A stretch of 41,953 nt of DNA from Dyella marensis (GCF_900112865.1 NZ_FONH01000022.1:1-41953), one strand, 5' to 3'. Shown: positions 31,925 through 40,105, counted from the first letter of the stretch. Notes: a model not told the origin generated them from the letters alone. Program-made: numbers and translations.

Positions 31925-32578
31925 TCATGGCCTCCAGACGCCAAAGTTGCCGTCGGCTTCGACCGAGCAAAGCGCAAGCTGCTGTCGCCAGTCGACCAGG
32001 ATGAGCCTGAAAGAGGAATGCAGTTGCGAGAAAACCTGCGACAGCTGCATGTCGTCTCCATCGACCATAGCTCCAAGCGCCGGGATGCCGCGCTCATCCG
32101 CCAAACCGTAGAGCAGCACATCAGACGACGGCCTCAAGGCAAAACCGCCATCGACTTGCCCAAGCGGCCGAGACGTCGTCGTCAGGATAGGTGAGTTGAT
32201 CGGCGTGGTCCCGAACAAATCGGCCAGTTTGCGGACAGCGTCGGCCCCCTCGATAAGCGGGGTTCTTTCCAGCTTGCGGACAAATATTTCGGACCAGCCA
32301 TGCTGCAGCCGATGGGCTTGTTCAAAGACCTTGTACGCGGCGAGGGTGGTTTGAAGTTCGTCCAGGGCACCCGCCGGCAAGAATTCAATCTGACACCACT
32401 CATCTTCATGAAACTGCGGCGCCCCCTGGAATGCGGCCTCTGTGGGAACAACGAAGGCTATGTCGTCGGCGGCAATCGTCGGCATCGAATAGCGGATCGA
32501 GCCGGTATCCATGGTCTTGTGCGCGACTTTCCCGTCCTTAGCTCCAAGCGACGATTTCAGCCGGTCGATCCAGCTCAT
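31925..32578 (-). CDS. Hypothetical protein
   Basis: This 217-aa soluble protein reads MSWIDRLKSSLGAKDGKV...; I recognise no family. The C-terminal half contains DVLLYGLADERGIPALGAMVDGDD. The frame stays open 40 codons upstream, but that part reads ASEPKRTLALEHGVRRQVEI, the translation of the hairpin-repeat family, so the real start is the ATG at 32578. Base composition is lower in GC than in the phenazine region. Confidence 0.65.
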   Translation of the reverse strand: MSWIDRLKSSLGAKDGKVAHKTMDTGSIRYSMPTIAADDIAFVVPTEAAFQGAPQFHEDEWCQIEFLPAGALDELQTTLAAYKVFEQAHRLQHGWSEIFVRKLERTPLIEGADAVRKLADLFGTTPINSPILTTTSRPLGQVDGGFALRPSSDVLLYGLADERGIPALGAMVDGDDMQLSQVFSQLHSSFRLILVDWRQQLALCSVEADGNFGVWRP

Positions 32579-32825
32579 GCCAAGTCTCCATGTGGGAAAT
32601 CTAAAGGGCGCGATGTCTGCTTTGGTTCGGAAATGGATTTCCACCTGACGTCGAACGCCATGTTCGAGAGCAAGCGTCCGCTTCGGTTCGGAGGCCAACC
32701 TCCATCAAACCTTCACTGCCAGTAACTCCTGCCTCGCTTCAGCGTTTCATCGACACCCGTTGGCGAATGAAGAACGAGCGACGCCTCTTTCAGCTCGACA
32801 CCACCGGCCAGCCCACGGATCCCAA

Positions 32826-34391
32826 TCAAAGATGCGCACCATCAACCGCATGATCGGCACTGCGACGAGCATCGATCCGCGCTGGGGCTGGAAATGCCGG
32901 GACTTTGAATGTCGGCGCAGGCAAAGTGATTTCCGACGGCAGGCCATCCAAATCGCCCGTCCGAAGAAACGCATACACCGCATTCTTGGCCGCAGGCTCA
33001 TTGCGCAACTGGTAGAACGTGCCGTCGTGGCCGCCTCGATGCACCACGACGCCGTGGCCACGGGGAAAGTACGCCAGTTGCGTCAGCATGTTTTCGATGG
33101 GCGTGGAGGTGTCCCAATCGCCATGCACCAGCAACACGGGAATATCGCTGCGCGCGAACGCGCGGAACGCATCGCCCATGTCCGGCGTGGGCCAGTCCTT
33201 CGCCGAAGCCATGTAGCTGGCGAAGCCATAGGTGCCCAGCATGGCGACACCGGCATCGTTGCGCAGCAGGTATTCGCGCTGGGGCGTTGCGCCCAGGCTG
33301 GTATCGATCAGCGGACCGATCAGCTTGACGGGTTGCGACTTGCGGTTTTCGATGGCTTCGCGCGCCCACTCCTCGTGGTGGCCGTAATACTGCGACAGGA
33401 CGAAGGCCGGCCAGTTTTCCGCGTCGCTGGCTTCCTCCAGCAGCGCTCCCTGGAAGTCCAACAGCCCGAGCACAACGGATTGCCGGCTACCATCCGCACC
33501 GCTTACTTCCACCCGCACGGGCGCCTTGGCCAAACGCTGTTCCAGCGTGCGGATCGCCTCCATCAGGCCGCCTTTGGGGAGATACGGCGCCAACCCGGCG
33601 TCCTTGTCTGCATCGAAGGCGATCCGCTGCATGGAGGCGAACACCTGCGAGGGCATGTCATAGCCGAAGTCCAGCGGCTCGACTGCGGACAGTACGGCGC
33701 GCGCCACGATCTCCGGATGCAGGCGCATCACCGCGAAGCTCCACTGGGAACCGAAGCTGCCGCCGAACAGGCTGATGCGGTCGTAGCCCAGCGCGCGCCG
33801 CAAATCGTTCACGTCCTCGGCGCAGGCCGCGATGGTGTAGCCGGCGAGATCCTTGCCCGGGTTTGCGGCCACCGCAGCCTTTGCCAGGGCGACCATGTTC
33901 GCGATGTCCGCTTCGGTGCTGCTTGGGCGGTCCAGCGGCTGGGCAGGGGCCGTGATCTCAAGCTTCTCGCCGCGCACGGTATAGCCGCGCTGCTCGATCA
34001 CGACCAGGTCGCCGACGCTGGCATAGGTCAGCCATGAGGCCAGTCGCGCACGGGCGGACGGATCCTGGCTGTCCAATGCATCCAGCACGCTCAGGCCAGG
34101 ACCACCGGGAAGCCAGAACACCGGGGGCGCACCGGTAGGCGTCTTCGCCTTCAAACGCGCGAAGCCTACGCCAATGAGCCGGCTGGTTGGCGATTGACGA
34201 TTTTCCGGCACGTAGAGCGTGCCTACTTCATACGGAACGGAGGTTCCATCCGCGGCCTTTGCGACACCAGTCTGGACCACGATGTCACCAGCTTTCGGCG
34301 AGGCGGCGAGACTGAGAGGCGAAAACGCGATGCACACCAGCCATAACGACAGCGTAGTGGCGAGCGACCCAAGCGGATACCTGCGCAGCAT
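32826..34391 (-). CDS. Secreted alpha/beta hydrolase, S33 peptidase-like
   Basis: This 521-aa protein has a signal peptide (LRRYPLGSLATTLSLWLVCIAFSPLSLAA). The hydrolase core includes FWLPGGPGLSVLDAL (oxyanion loop HGGPG-like), VVIEQRGYTVRG and the nucleophile elbow LFGGSFGSQW. Asp in LLVHGDWDTSTP and His in VVVHRGGHDGTF complete a triad. This matches proline iminopeptidase/tripeptidyl-peptidase-like S33 enzymes. GGGAGG lies 7 bp before the ATG at 34391; another ATG lies 15 bp upstream. It is the largest gene of the region. Confidence 0.85.
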   Translation of the reverse strand: MLRRYPLGSLATTLSLWLVCIAFSPLSLAASPKAGDIVVQTGVAKAADGTSVPYEVGTLYVPENRQSPTSRLIGVGFARLKAKTPTGAPPVFWLPGGPGLSVLDALDSQDPSARARLASWLTYASVGDLVVIEQRGYTVRGEKLEITAPAQPLDRPSSTEADIANMVALAKAAVAANPGKDLAGYTIAACAEDVNDLRRALGYDRISLFGGSFGSQWSFAVMRLHPEIVARAVLSAVEPLDFGYDMPSQVFASMQRIAFDADKDAGLAPYLPKGGLMEAIRTLEQRLAKAPVRVEVSGADGSRQSVVLGLLDFQGALLEEASDAENWPAFVLSQYYGHHEEWAREAIENRKSQPVKLIGPLIDTSLGATPQREYLLRNDAGVAMLGTYGFASYMASAKDWPTPDMGDAFRAFARSDIPVLLVHGDWDTSTPIENMLTQLAYFPRGHGVVVHRGGHDGTFYQLRNEPAAKNAVYAFLRTGDLDGLPSEITLPAPTFKVPAFPAPARIDARRSADHAVDGAHL

Positions 34392-34406
34392 ACGTAAGCC
34401 TCCCAT

Positions 34407-34774
34407 GGCGATAGCGCAGCTTCCAGAGGGGATTTCTTCGTGTCAAGGCACTTTTGTCACGGAGGGGCAGTCGTCGATGGCAGCCTGTCCACGATGGCGA
34501 GTTTCGTTGGTGCGCAGGCGGATGTCCGTCAGCCGCCCATCGGCTCCAGGCCTTCCCTGCTAATAGCATCAAGTACCAGCGACTGACGATCGCCGTGAAA
34601 CCCAACGTCATGGCTGCAGTTAGGTTCATCTATGACCTTCTGCGTTCATTCGCTCTTTGATGTCTGCTTTTGGGTTGCGACTTCAGCCGGACGCGGACAT
34701 TCTTCGTCTAAGGCGCTCCAGTATCCCCAGATGTCTCGATGACGACATGTGTGTACGCGGCAACAGACGTAAGC
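34407..34774. other. Intergenic stretch with degenerate repeat and possible gene remnant
   Basis: A degenerate copy of the hairpin repeat lies near 34660-34705 (GTCTGCTTTTGGGTTG...GCGGACAT). A minus-strand frame starting at 34629 begins MNLTAAMTLGFTAIVSRWYL, which looks like a membrane-protein start, but its continuation has no coding character. It may be a broken gene. Nothing else is supported. Confidence 0.4.
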
Positions 34775-34996
34775 TCATGGTGTTGTCAGAACCACGGTCA
34801 GCGCAAAACCGCCGAATGCCATCAGCAAGAAGGCTGTCAGTAGCAGTGTTTCTGAAAGGCTCAACATGGAGAGGCTAGACAGCGGAGGAAGCATCGGCCA
34901 GCGACGGCCGTTCCGCTTCGCCAGCCTCGCAAAGATCACGCTTCCGCCTGCTGACCATGCCAAGGCCCCCAGTATCAACGGCAAGTACGGAAGCAT
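34775..34996 (-). CDS. Small hypothetical membrane protein (73 aa)
   Basis: The protein has two hydrophobic helices (LPYLPLILGALAWSAGGSVIFA and LLLTAFLLMAFGGFALTVVL) separated by a basic turn KRNGRRW. GGAG lies 5 bp before the ATG at 34996. No family is recognised. Confidence 0.6.
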   Translation of the reverse strand: MLPYLPLILGALAWSAGGSVIFARLAKRNGRRWPMLPPLSSLSMLSLSETLLLTAFLLMAFGGFALTVVLTTP

Positions 34997-35110
34997 TCCC
35001 TCTCCAGAATTGAACAATACGGCATGCCTGGCGACGGCCACTCTGGGTCGAAAGTGAGCCTCGTCATTGGCTTGTCCATGGACAGCAAGCTATCCAAGCC
35101 CGACGTCGCC

Positions 35111-35233
35111 CTAGCGGTCCCTCAACAAGCTAATACCCAAGACCACAAAGCCAATCACGACCATCAGAATGTACAGAATGGACCTCACCTGATTCAGGCG
35201 ACGAAGGTTCTTCGATTGCAGCGGAAACCCCAT
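35111..35233 (-). CDS. Small single-helix membrane protein (40 aa)
   Basis: This short intact frame has a good ribosome-binding site, AAGGGGAT just before the ATG at 35233. It reads MGFPLQSKNLRRLNQVRSIL then YILMVVIGFVVLGISLLRDR. A basic N-terminal half is followed by one clear transmembrane helix and a basic end, which is typical of real small membrane proteins. Function is unknown. Confidence 0.55.
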   Translation of the reverse strand: MGFPLQSKNLRRLNQVRSILYILMVVIGFVVLGISLLRDR

Positions 35234-35372
35234 ATCCCCTTCCTTTGAAGTATCGATCTTATCGGCGGCGATGCCCGTTCCGGATCGGAAGCAGACATGT
35301 CGGGTAGCAATGAATGGCGCAAAGCTCGCTGGTTAGCCCCGGAACCAAGCCTTTCTTGTCGGCGCACCAAAT

Positions 35373-35819
35373 TCAGAACGTAGGTGTCCCGACGGACTTT
35401 CTATCCATGTCAAAACAATGCCTTCCAGGTGGATGGTGCCAGCGTTGCTCGCTAGACGGAGGGATGTAACCCTCATGCCCCCTATCCTCCGACTCGGATG
35501 GCACATCGAAATCGGCGCATAGCCGATAGGTTTCTGGGCCAGTCACCACGTAGCCGTAGGCTGCGCCGCTGACTGGATCGCCGATGTGGCCGCCCCCCGC
35601 ATCGACCACCGTCAAGTCAGGCGGCAAGGACTTATGTTGCGACCAATAGCTCATGACCTGCAACGAGATGCGGCTCAGGTCCGATACCCTGCGCCCATCC
35701 AATCGAAGCGCACGCTGGTGCATGGGAGAGCCCACCACAAACAGGCCGGCCGCCACGGCCGCAGCCATGCCAACCGATGCCGCGATCGCCAACCATCGCA
35801 CTCCATGGCGGGGCATCAT
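35373..35819 (-). CDS. Hypothetical exported/membrane-anchored protein
   Basis: This 148-aa protein has an N-terminal hydrophobic helix (RWLAIAASVGMAAAVAAGLFVVGS) followed by a soluble domain with RALRLDGRRVSDLSRISLQV, LPPDLTVVDAGGGHIGDPVSG and AYGYVVTGPETYRLCADFDV. It starts at 35819 in an ATGA overlap with the DUF5671 gene, so the two are translationally coupled and probably work together, for example as a membrane pair. Confidence 0.75.
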   Translation of the reverse strand: MMPRHGVRWLAIAASVGMAAAVAAGLFVVGSPMHQRALRLDGRRVSDLSRISLQVMSYWSQHKSLPPDLTVVDAGGGHIGDPVSGAAYGYVVTGPETYRLCADFDVPSESEDRGHEGYIPPSSEQRWHHPPGRHCFDMDRKSVGTPTF

Positions 35820-36454
35820 GCGACACGCTCGTCGCTGCGCAGATCCCAAAGGTAGTAACCGAACACGGTACAAGCTATCACCGCGGCAACCAGCACCTTA
35901 AGCACAAAGCGCACCGTGATTTCGCCGCCGAGCACACCATCTACCAAGGTGATCAGATCGCAGATGACCACGACCGCAGCAACGAACAGCGTCAGGTAGG
36001 TCAGCCAGCGGCGCGCCGCGGATTGCCGTTTGATGGGTTCTCGTGCGATCTCGCCGCGGATCCTGCCGGAGATCCAGAGGAAAACGGGGAAAGCGATGAC
36101 GATGGAGGAAACGGACCACCGCATGCTTTGCGATACCCCATTGTTGTAGGGCATCGCGGCATCCGGAAAGGTACGGTTGATCAGCTGAAACAGCAGACTT
36201 CCGAAGTGATAAGCGCTCAGGTAGAGCGTTGTGAACAGCACGAGATAGATAAAGGTATCGCGCGCTGACAGGTAGGGTCGTGGCTTGGGAACCGGTACCG
36301 TGAATTCCACATCAGCGAAGCCTGAGAGGGCGCCGCGCACCTGTTCCGGTGTCCAGCCTGCATCCAGGAGCACGGTTTCGACGCTTTTCCGAGTACATCC
36401 ACGCATCAGCGAGCTGCGTACAAATCGCTCCAAGTCCTGAGTGCCGCTAGGCAT
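35816..36454 (-). CDS. DUF5671-type multi-pass membrane protein
   Basis: This 212-aa protein begins with a short helical domain (LERFVRSSLMRGCTRKSVETVLLDAGWTPEQVRGAL). Four hydrophobic segments follow, among them TFIYLVLFTTLYLSAYHFGSLLF, SVSSIVIAFPVFLWISGRI, LTYLTLFVAAVVVICDLITL and VLKVLVAAVIACTVFGYYLW, as in DUF5671 proteins. The ATG at 36454 is preferred since AGAGGA lies 6 bp upstream. It is coupled to the following gene by ATGA. Confidence 0.78.
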   Translation of the reverse strand: MPSGTQDLERFVRSSLMRGCTRKSVETVLLDAGWTPEQVRGALSGFADVEFTVPVPKPRPYLSARDTFIYLVLFTTLYLSAYHFGSLLFQLINRTFPDAAMPYNNGVSQSMRWSVSSIVIAFPVFLWISGRIRGEIAREPIKRQSAARRWLTYLTLFVAAVVVICDLITLVDGVLGGEITVRFVLKVLVAAVIACTVFGYYLWDLRSDERVA

Positions 36455-36579
36455 GCGCATTCCTCTTCCGTGGTTGAGTGATATCGAGCTAAATCTGAAC
36501 TGCAATTCGAGCGATACGCGGCGACTATTGTGGCGGATGTCTGGCTTCTTTTTCCTCGGCTGGCGCACCGCCCGTGTAA

Positions 36580-36605
36580 TGTCCCCGCTGGGTCGAAAGC
36601 GGTCA
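36580..36605. repeat. Hairpin repeat, GTCCGC...GCGGAC family
   Basis: A 26-bp copy with the loop GGGTCG conserved. Its right end supplies the TGA stop codon of the minus-strand gene at 36603-36899. Confidence 0.75.
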
Positions 36606-36899
36606 CTTGCTGTACTTGTGTATCAGTCCAGCCACGATACCAACGAGTGCTCCACCCACCCAAAGCGCTCGTAGCTTGGACACCTCGTCCTCGGAGTAGT
36701 AAACGACCACGCCATGGTTGTTTCGAGGGATTACGTGCCCGGTCTTTAGTTCCGGTGATCGAGGAAGTGACATCTGGTAGCTGCGCTCTAAGGCAAACCC
36801 ATACAGCGGCCCGCAAAGCGCAACCACTATCAGAACGTCCGCCAGTACCACATTCCACTTCATGCGAATTTCCATTCTCATGCTGGCCAAAAGGTTCAT
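36603..36899 (-). CDS. Hypothetical membrane protein (98 aa)
   Basis: The protein has an N-terminal helix (WNVVLADVLIVVALCGPLYGFAL), a middle soluble stretch (SLPRSPELKTGHVIPRNNHG) and a C-terminal helix (LRALWVGGALVGIVAGLIHKY). The longer open frame upstream is read through a hairpin repeat and is not real N-terminus; ATGs at 36899, 36881 and 36863 are all possible. The stop codon lies inside the repeat copy at 36580-36605. Confidence 0.6.
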   Translation of the reverse strand: MNLLASMRMEIRMKWNVVLADVLIVVALCGPLYGFALERSYQMSLPRSPELKTGHVIPRNNHGVVVYYSEDEVSKLRALWVGGALVGIVAGLIHKYSK

Positions 36900-36904
36900 G
36901 GTTA

Positions 36905-36930
36905 GGTCCGCTTTGGGTCGAAAGCGGACA
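36905..36930. repeat. Hairpin repeat, GTCCGC...GCGGAC family (near-consensus)
   Basis: GTCCGCTTT and AAAGCGGAC form perfect 9-bp arms around GGGTCG, the best-preserved copy in the window. A degenerate second copy lies at 36961-36986 and supplies the stop of the next gene. Confidence 0.85.
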
Positions 36931-36983
36931 TGAGTACCGCAGGCCGCCTCTTGCGCAAAATGTCCGCTCTCGGCCACAAGCGA

Positions 36984-37304
36984 TCATTCCCTGTCCGCTA
37001 AGCGGTTTGTCGCTTCCCTGCGGTGCACTGCCGAAGCTATGAAGTCACCGATGATCTGATCAAGACGATCATCCGTGAGTCCGATTCCGGCTCGGTCCGC
37101 TCGCGTCCCCCTGTTCCAGGCCATTACGGCGGGCATCACCGACTCTGAAAGATCAGGGAGCTCTGCGTATAACAAGTGCACAAGGGCTGGGGCGGTGCTC
37201 ACGTAACCGCGTTCGAAAAGCTTGCGGAATGCTTCGCTTGGCGCGAGTCCAGCAGCCAGAATCTCGAAGACTCCCAACGTCCGCTTATCGTTACTCTCGG
37301 GCAT
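36984..37304 (-). CDS. Hypothetical protein (106 aa)
   Basis: This soluble, mostly helical protein reads MPESNDKRTLGVFEILAAGL, then APSEAFRKLFERGYVSTAPA; no family is recognised. The ATG at 37304 is chosen over one 24 bp upstream by composition. Its TGA stop coincides with the end of a degenerate hairpin repeat at 36961-36986. Confidence 0.6.
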   Translation of the reverse strand: MPESNDKRTLGVFEILAAGLAPSEAFRKLFERGYVSTAPALVHLLYAELPDLSESVMPAVMAWNRGTRADRAGIGLTDDRLDQIIGDFIASAVHRREATNRLADRE

Positions 37305-37331
37305 GACGCGCGATCCCCATGGAGGCACATA

Positions 37332-37357
37332 TGACCGCTTCGGGTCGAAAGCGGACC
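37332..37357. repeat. Hairpin repeat, GTCCGC...GCGGAC family
   Basis: A 26-bp copy (TGACCGCTTC, GGGTCG, AAAGCGGACC), 7 bp past the stop of the minus-strand gene at 37365-37682. Confidence 0.8.
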
Positions 37358-37364
37358 TATCGAA

Positions 37365-37682
37365 TTACCTTGCCACTGCGACCCGCAATGGGTGCGACGG
37401 ATTCTCAGCTATGAACGCTTCAACGTCTGCGAGCCTGGACGGCAATGCAGGGCCAGATGTGCTGCGGTAACTGAAGAACCGAAAGCCGGCCTGATGAAGG
37501 CGTCGCACTTTCTCCCACTGCTCTCTGTCGCGCTGCTTCGGGGCACGAAATGATCGACCCATAATGTGAATCGGTCCGCCGCATTGAGGGCATGTCGGGT
37601 TGCCATCCCTCCGAGGATGTGTCTTGAAGCTCTTGCAGCACCTGAAGCAGGCATGGGCAACTAGATAGTCAGGTCCAGCCAT
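37365..37682 (-). CDS. Small zinc-ribbon-like protein
   Basis: This 105-aa protein has ACFRCCKSFKTHPRRDGNPT followed by CPQCGGPIHIMGRSFRAP. Cys12 and Cys15 with Cys31 and Cys34 form a CxxC...CxxC zinc-ribbon. The rest is basic, with DREQWEKVRRLHQAGFRFFSY. Function is unknown; nucleic-acid binding is possible. GAGGGG precedes the ATG. Confidence 0.7.
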   Translation of the reverse strand: MAGPDYLVAHACFRCCKSFKTHPRRDGNPTCPQCGGPIHIMGRSFRAPKQRDREQWEKVRRLHQAGFRFFSYRSTSGPALPSRLADVEAFIAENPSHPLRVAVAR

Positions 37683-37707
37683 AGGCCCCTCTCTCTCAGT
37701 TCGCGAA

Positions 37708-37733
37708 TGTCCGCTATGGGTCGGAAGCGGACC
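37708..37733. repeat. Hairpin repeat, GTCCGC...GCGGAC family
   Basis: A 26-bp copy (TGTCCGCTAT, GGGTCG, GAAGCGGACC) upstream of the 37365-37682 gene. Read as protein it gives the spurious peptide MSAMGRKRT. Confidence 0.8.
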
Positions 37734-37954
37734 AATGCTAGCTCGTTATCCCACGCCGGCGGGTTGATCGGAACAGCGGGCGAAATTGGCGACACAGACA
37801 ACGGCGTAAGCCCGACTCTGCATTCCACGGACGACTACGGCCAATCTCCTGGCATGGCCGCAAGACGGGCGGCCCAAGCATGGCCCCCGGTGCCTTTCCG
37901 CGCCCGGGGCAAAGCCGCGTAAAATGGTCGCTTTACGCCCACTCAAGTGCCCCC

Positions 37955-38509
37955 ATGGCCCTCACCGCCACCATCCACAAGGCCGAACTGTCGATCAGCG
38001 ACATGGACCGGCACTACTACGCCACCCACGCATTGACCCTCGCCCGGCATCCGTCGGAAACCGAGGAGCGATTGATGGCGCGCTTGCTCGCGTTCACGCT
38101 GTATGCCGACGAACGGCTGGAGTTCGGCAAGGGGCTCAGCGACACCGACGAACCGGCCCTGTGGCGCAAGGCCTATACCGACGAGATCGAGCTGTGGATC
38201 GACGTCGGCCTGCCTGATGAAACACGCTTGCGCAAAGCCTGCAACCAGTCGCGGCACGTCGTGGTGCTGGCCTATGGCGGCCATGCCGTCGACGTCTGGT
38301 GGAACAAGATCGCCAGCACGCTCACCCGCCACGACAACCTCAGCGTGCTCGCCATCGACCACGCCGACATGCAGCAACTGGCTGCCCTGTGCGAGCGCAG
38401 CATGCGCCTGCAATGCCTGATCCAGGACGGCGAACTGCAGCTCATCGCCGGCGACCTCACGCTGCCGATCCGTCCGGCTATCCGCAAGGGTGAGTACGCT
38501 GTCGCTTGA
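37955..38509 (+). CDS. yaeQ: YaeQ family protein
   Basis: This 184-aa protein matches YaeQ throughout: MALTATIHKAELSISDMDRH, YYATHALTLARHPSETEERL, MARLLAFTLYADERLEFGKG, TDEPALWRKAYTDEIELWID and VGLPDETRLRKACNQS. YaeQ has a PD-(D/E)XK-like fold; a role in transcription anti-termination has been suggested in enterobacteria but is unsettled. The ATG at 37955 matches the family start. It is the only plus-strand gene in this region and probably belongs to the ancestral chromosome. Confidence 0.95.
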   Translation: MALTATIHKAELSISDMDRHYYATHALTLARHPSETEERLMARLLAFTLYADERLEFGKGLSDTDEPALWRKAYTDEIELWIDVGLPDETRLRKACNQSRHVVVLAYGGHAVDVWWNKIASTLTRHDNLSVLAIDHADMQQLAALCERSMRLQCLIQDGELQLIAGDLTLPIRPAIRKGEYAVA

Positions 38510-38535
38510 GAAAGTGCCCCTGCCCCGTTTTGAAA

Positions 38536-38561
38536 CGTCCGCCGTGGGTTGAAAGCGGACC
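38536..38561. repeat. Hairpin repeat, GTCCGC...GCGGAC family
   Basis: A 26-bp copy (CGTCCGCCGT, GGGTTG, AAAGCGGACC), 26 bp after the yaeQ stop and 116 bp past the stop of the VOC gene. Confidence 0.8.
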
Positions 38562-38677
38562 TTACAGGTTCCAGCGGAGTAACTGCCCTCTCGCTTAGAT
38601 CACCACATCAGAGGCGCAAAGATAACCCTCAAGAACCCAACCCGTTTATTCCGCCCCCCTCTCCGAATTTGCACGCA

Positions 38678-39046
38678 TCAGCTCTCCGATTCGTGGCAAA
38701 CCACTTCGATGTTGTGCCCGTCCGGACCGATAACGAAAGCCGCGTAGTACTTGCCACTGTAGTTCGGCCGGAGACCAGGCGCGCCATTGTCCTTACCACC
38801 TGCATTTATAGCCGCACGGTGGAAAGCGTCGACCTGATCGCGATGACTGGCTACGAACGCCAGGTGGAGATGCGCTGGCTTCTCATCGCTTTGAAGTAAG
38901 CACAACGACACCTTACCGTCCGAACTGAGCTCGATACCACCGGGTCGCTCACTGACGATCTCGACGCCGAGGGGCTCGAGAGCCTTAATGAAGAATGCCT
39001 TGCTCGCTTCGTAGTCACTGACTCCGAACACGACATGATCAAACAT
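38678..39046 (-). CDS. VOC-family (glyoxalase/bleomycin-resistance fold) protein
   Basis: This 122-aa protein shows two beta-alpha-beta-beta-beta modules: MFDHVVFGVSDYEASKAFFIKALEPLGVE and HLHLAFVASHRDQVDAFHRAAINAGG. It ends in GKYYAAFVIGPDGHNIEVVCHE, where His4 and the late Glu fit VOC metal ligands. Substrate is unknown: detoxification, dioxygenase and resistance roles all occur in the family. AGGAGA lies 6 bp before the ATG at 39046. Confidence 0.9.
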   Translation of the reverse strand: MFDHVVFGVSDYEASKAFFIKALEPLGVEIVSERPGGIELSSDGKVSLCLLQSDEKPAHLHLAFVASHRDQVDAFHRAAINAGGKDNGAPGLRPNYSGKYYAAFVIGPDGHNIEVVCHESES

Positions 39047-39069
39047 AGCTCTTCTCCTCTCTCCCATGG

Positions 39070-39095
39070 CGTCCGCTTTGGATCGGAAGCGGACA
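39070..39095. repeat. Hairpin repeat, GTCCGC...GCGGAC family
   Basis: A 26-bp copy (CGTCCGCTTT, GGATCG, GAAGCGGACA), 5 bp past the stop of the minus-strand gene at 39101-39661. On the minus strand it encodes the spurious peptide MSASDPKRT. Confidence 0.82.
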
Positions 39096-39100
39096 TTCCC

Positions 39101-39661
39101 TTACCCCGCTTTCAGCGCGATACGGGACATCCCCTGTGACGCGATCAGCTCGATGAACTGAATCAAGGCATCGGCTGGTGCCGTTCCGAAGTCGCCCGTT
39201 AGGAACCACAATCGTCCGTTCGACTCAATTTGACTGAACGAGTGAACAGCGCCGCTAAGTCCGTCCTGGCTCATGGCTCCGCAGTCTTCAACATCCAGCC
39301 AGCGGGTGATCCAACCTTCGATCTGCTGGAGGTTTTGAGGAGGCTTATCGAATACAACCTGAACACTTGACCAAGTGAATGGACGAACCTCCACCTGAAA
39401 AGCTCCGAAGTTGTAGCCGCGTGCTTCAAATGCGGGGTCGGCATCGATCCGGACTTCACTCACCTGTGGCTGGCCATTGTCGCCCTTTGACACAAAGTCG
39501 GCACGAACGTAGCGATACGGATAAGGGATCTGGTCGTTGTTGATTGAAATCAGCAACTCTCCAACGACGTCCTCCCGGCTTGCGGAGAGCCCCGCCTTGG
39601 CTTCGACGTAGAAGTTCACGTAGCGCTGTCGTTCGGCGCTTATAACATCCTCAATACTCAT
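39101..39661 (-). CDS. Hypothetical protein (186 aa)
   Basis: This soluble protein reads MSIEDVISAERQRYVNFYVE; a middle stretch reads FQVEVRPFTWSSVQVVFDKP, and the end FLTGDFGTAPADALIQFIEL. No family is recognised. The style (beta-rich, acidic, single domain) is like the cytoplasmic hypothetical or immunity-type proteins often found in variable regions, but that is only an impression. GGGGAG lies 5 bp before the ATG. Confidence 0.7.
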   Translation of the reverse strand: MSIEDVISAERQRYVNFYVEAKAGLSASREDVVGELLISINNDQIPYPYRYVRADFVSKGDNGQPQVSEVRIDADPAFEARGYNFGAFQVEVRPFTWSSVQVVFDKPPQNLQQIEGWITRWLDVEDCGAMSQDGLSGAVHSFSQIESNGRLWFLTGDFGTAPADALIQFIELIASQGMSRIALKAG

Positions 39662-39681
39662 GGATCTCCCCGTTTCCGAAA

Positions 39682-39707
39682 TGTCCGCCGTGGGTCGAAA
39701 GCGGACG
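39682..39707. repeat. Hairpin repeat, GTCCGC...GCGGAC family
   Basis: A 26-bp copy (TGTCCGCCGT, GGGTCG, AAAGCGGACG), 19 bp past the stop of the DUF3144 gene. Confidence 0.82.
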
Positions 39708-39726
39708 CTACGAAATCAAGCGAATG

Positions 39727-40014
39727 TCAGCCAACCTTCCGGTCCATGTAGGTCTTAAAGTTATCGATGTAGTCATCCAGGTTCTCTTCCAACATGGATC
39801 GGAATTGTTTGACGAAGTACTCAATCGTTTCCTGCTTTGCGGCCGCCATGTCCTCACCCGACTCGAAACCGCAAGCGCTCAACCAAGCGCTGAAGCGGGA
39901 CGAGGCATACATGCACGAGGCACTGACCTTTCCGCGCGAAACCTCCGCGAGCTGATCATTCGCTAAGCGAATTACAGCATCTGCGCGATTGTAAAAGTCA
40001 TTATCGGTATCCAT
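39727..40014 (-). CDS. DUF3144-type protein
   Basis: This 95-aa protein reads NDFYNRADAVIRLANDQLAE then VSRGKVSASCMYASSRFSAW; its C-terminal part has AAAKQETIEYFVKQFRSMLE and NLDDYIDNFKTYM. This is the pattern of DUF3144 proteins, small helical proteins of unknown function. The ATG at 40014 is supported by AAGGAGA upstream. A frame extending to 40116 is only translation of the hairpin repeat (SASGPERTLSVES). Confidence 0.88.
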   Translation of the reverse strand: MDTDNDFYNRADAVIRLANDQLAEVSRGKVSASCMYASSRFSAWLSACGFESGEDMAAAKQETIEYFVKQFRSMLEENLDDYIDNFKTYMDRKVG

Positions 40015-40071
40015 AGCCAAACGATCTCCTTCGACGGACGATAAATCATACGGGACGGACTCTACCGAAAG

Positions 40072-40097
40072 TGTCCGCTCGGGGCCGGAAGCCGACC
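40072..40097. repeat. Hairpin repeat, GTCCGC...GCGGAC family (diverged)
   Basis: A 26-bp copy (TGTCCGCTCG, GGGCCG, GAAGCCGACC), 8 bp past the stop of the minus-strand gene at 40106-40564. Confidence 0.7.
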
Positions 40098-40105
40098 TTA
40101 GATGT

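Noticed and set aside
38549-38899. 116-aa plus-strand frame opposite the VOC gene
   Set aside because: It is a shadow of the VOC protein on the minus strand and begins in a hairpin repeat.
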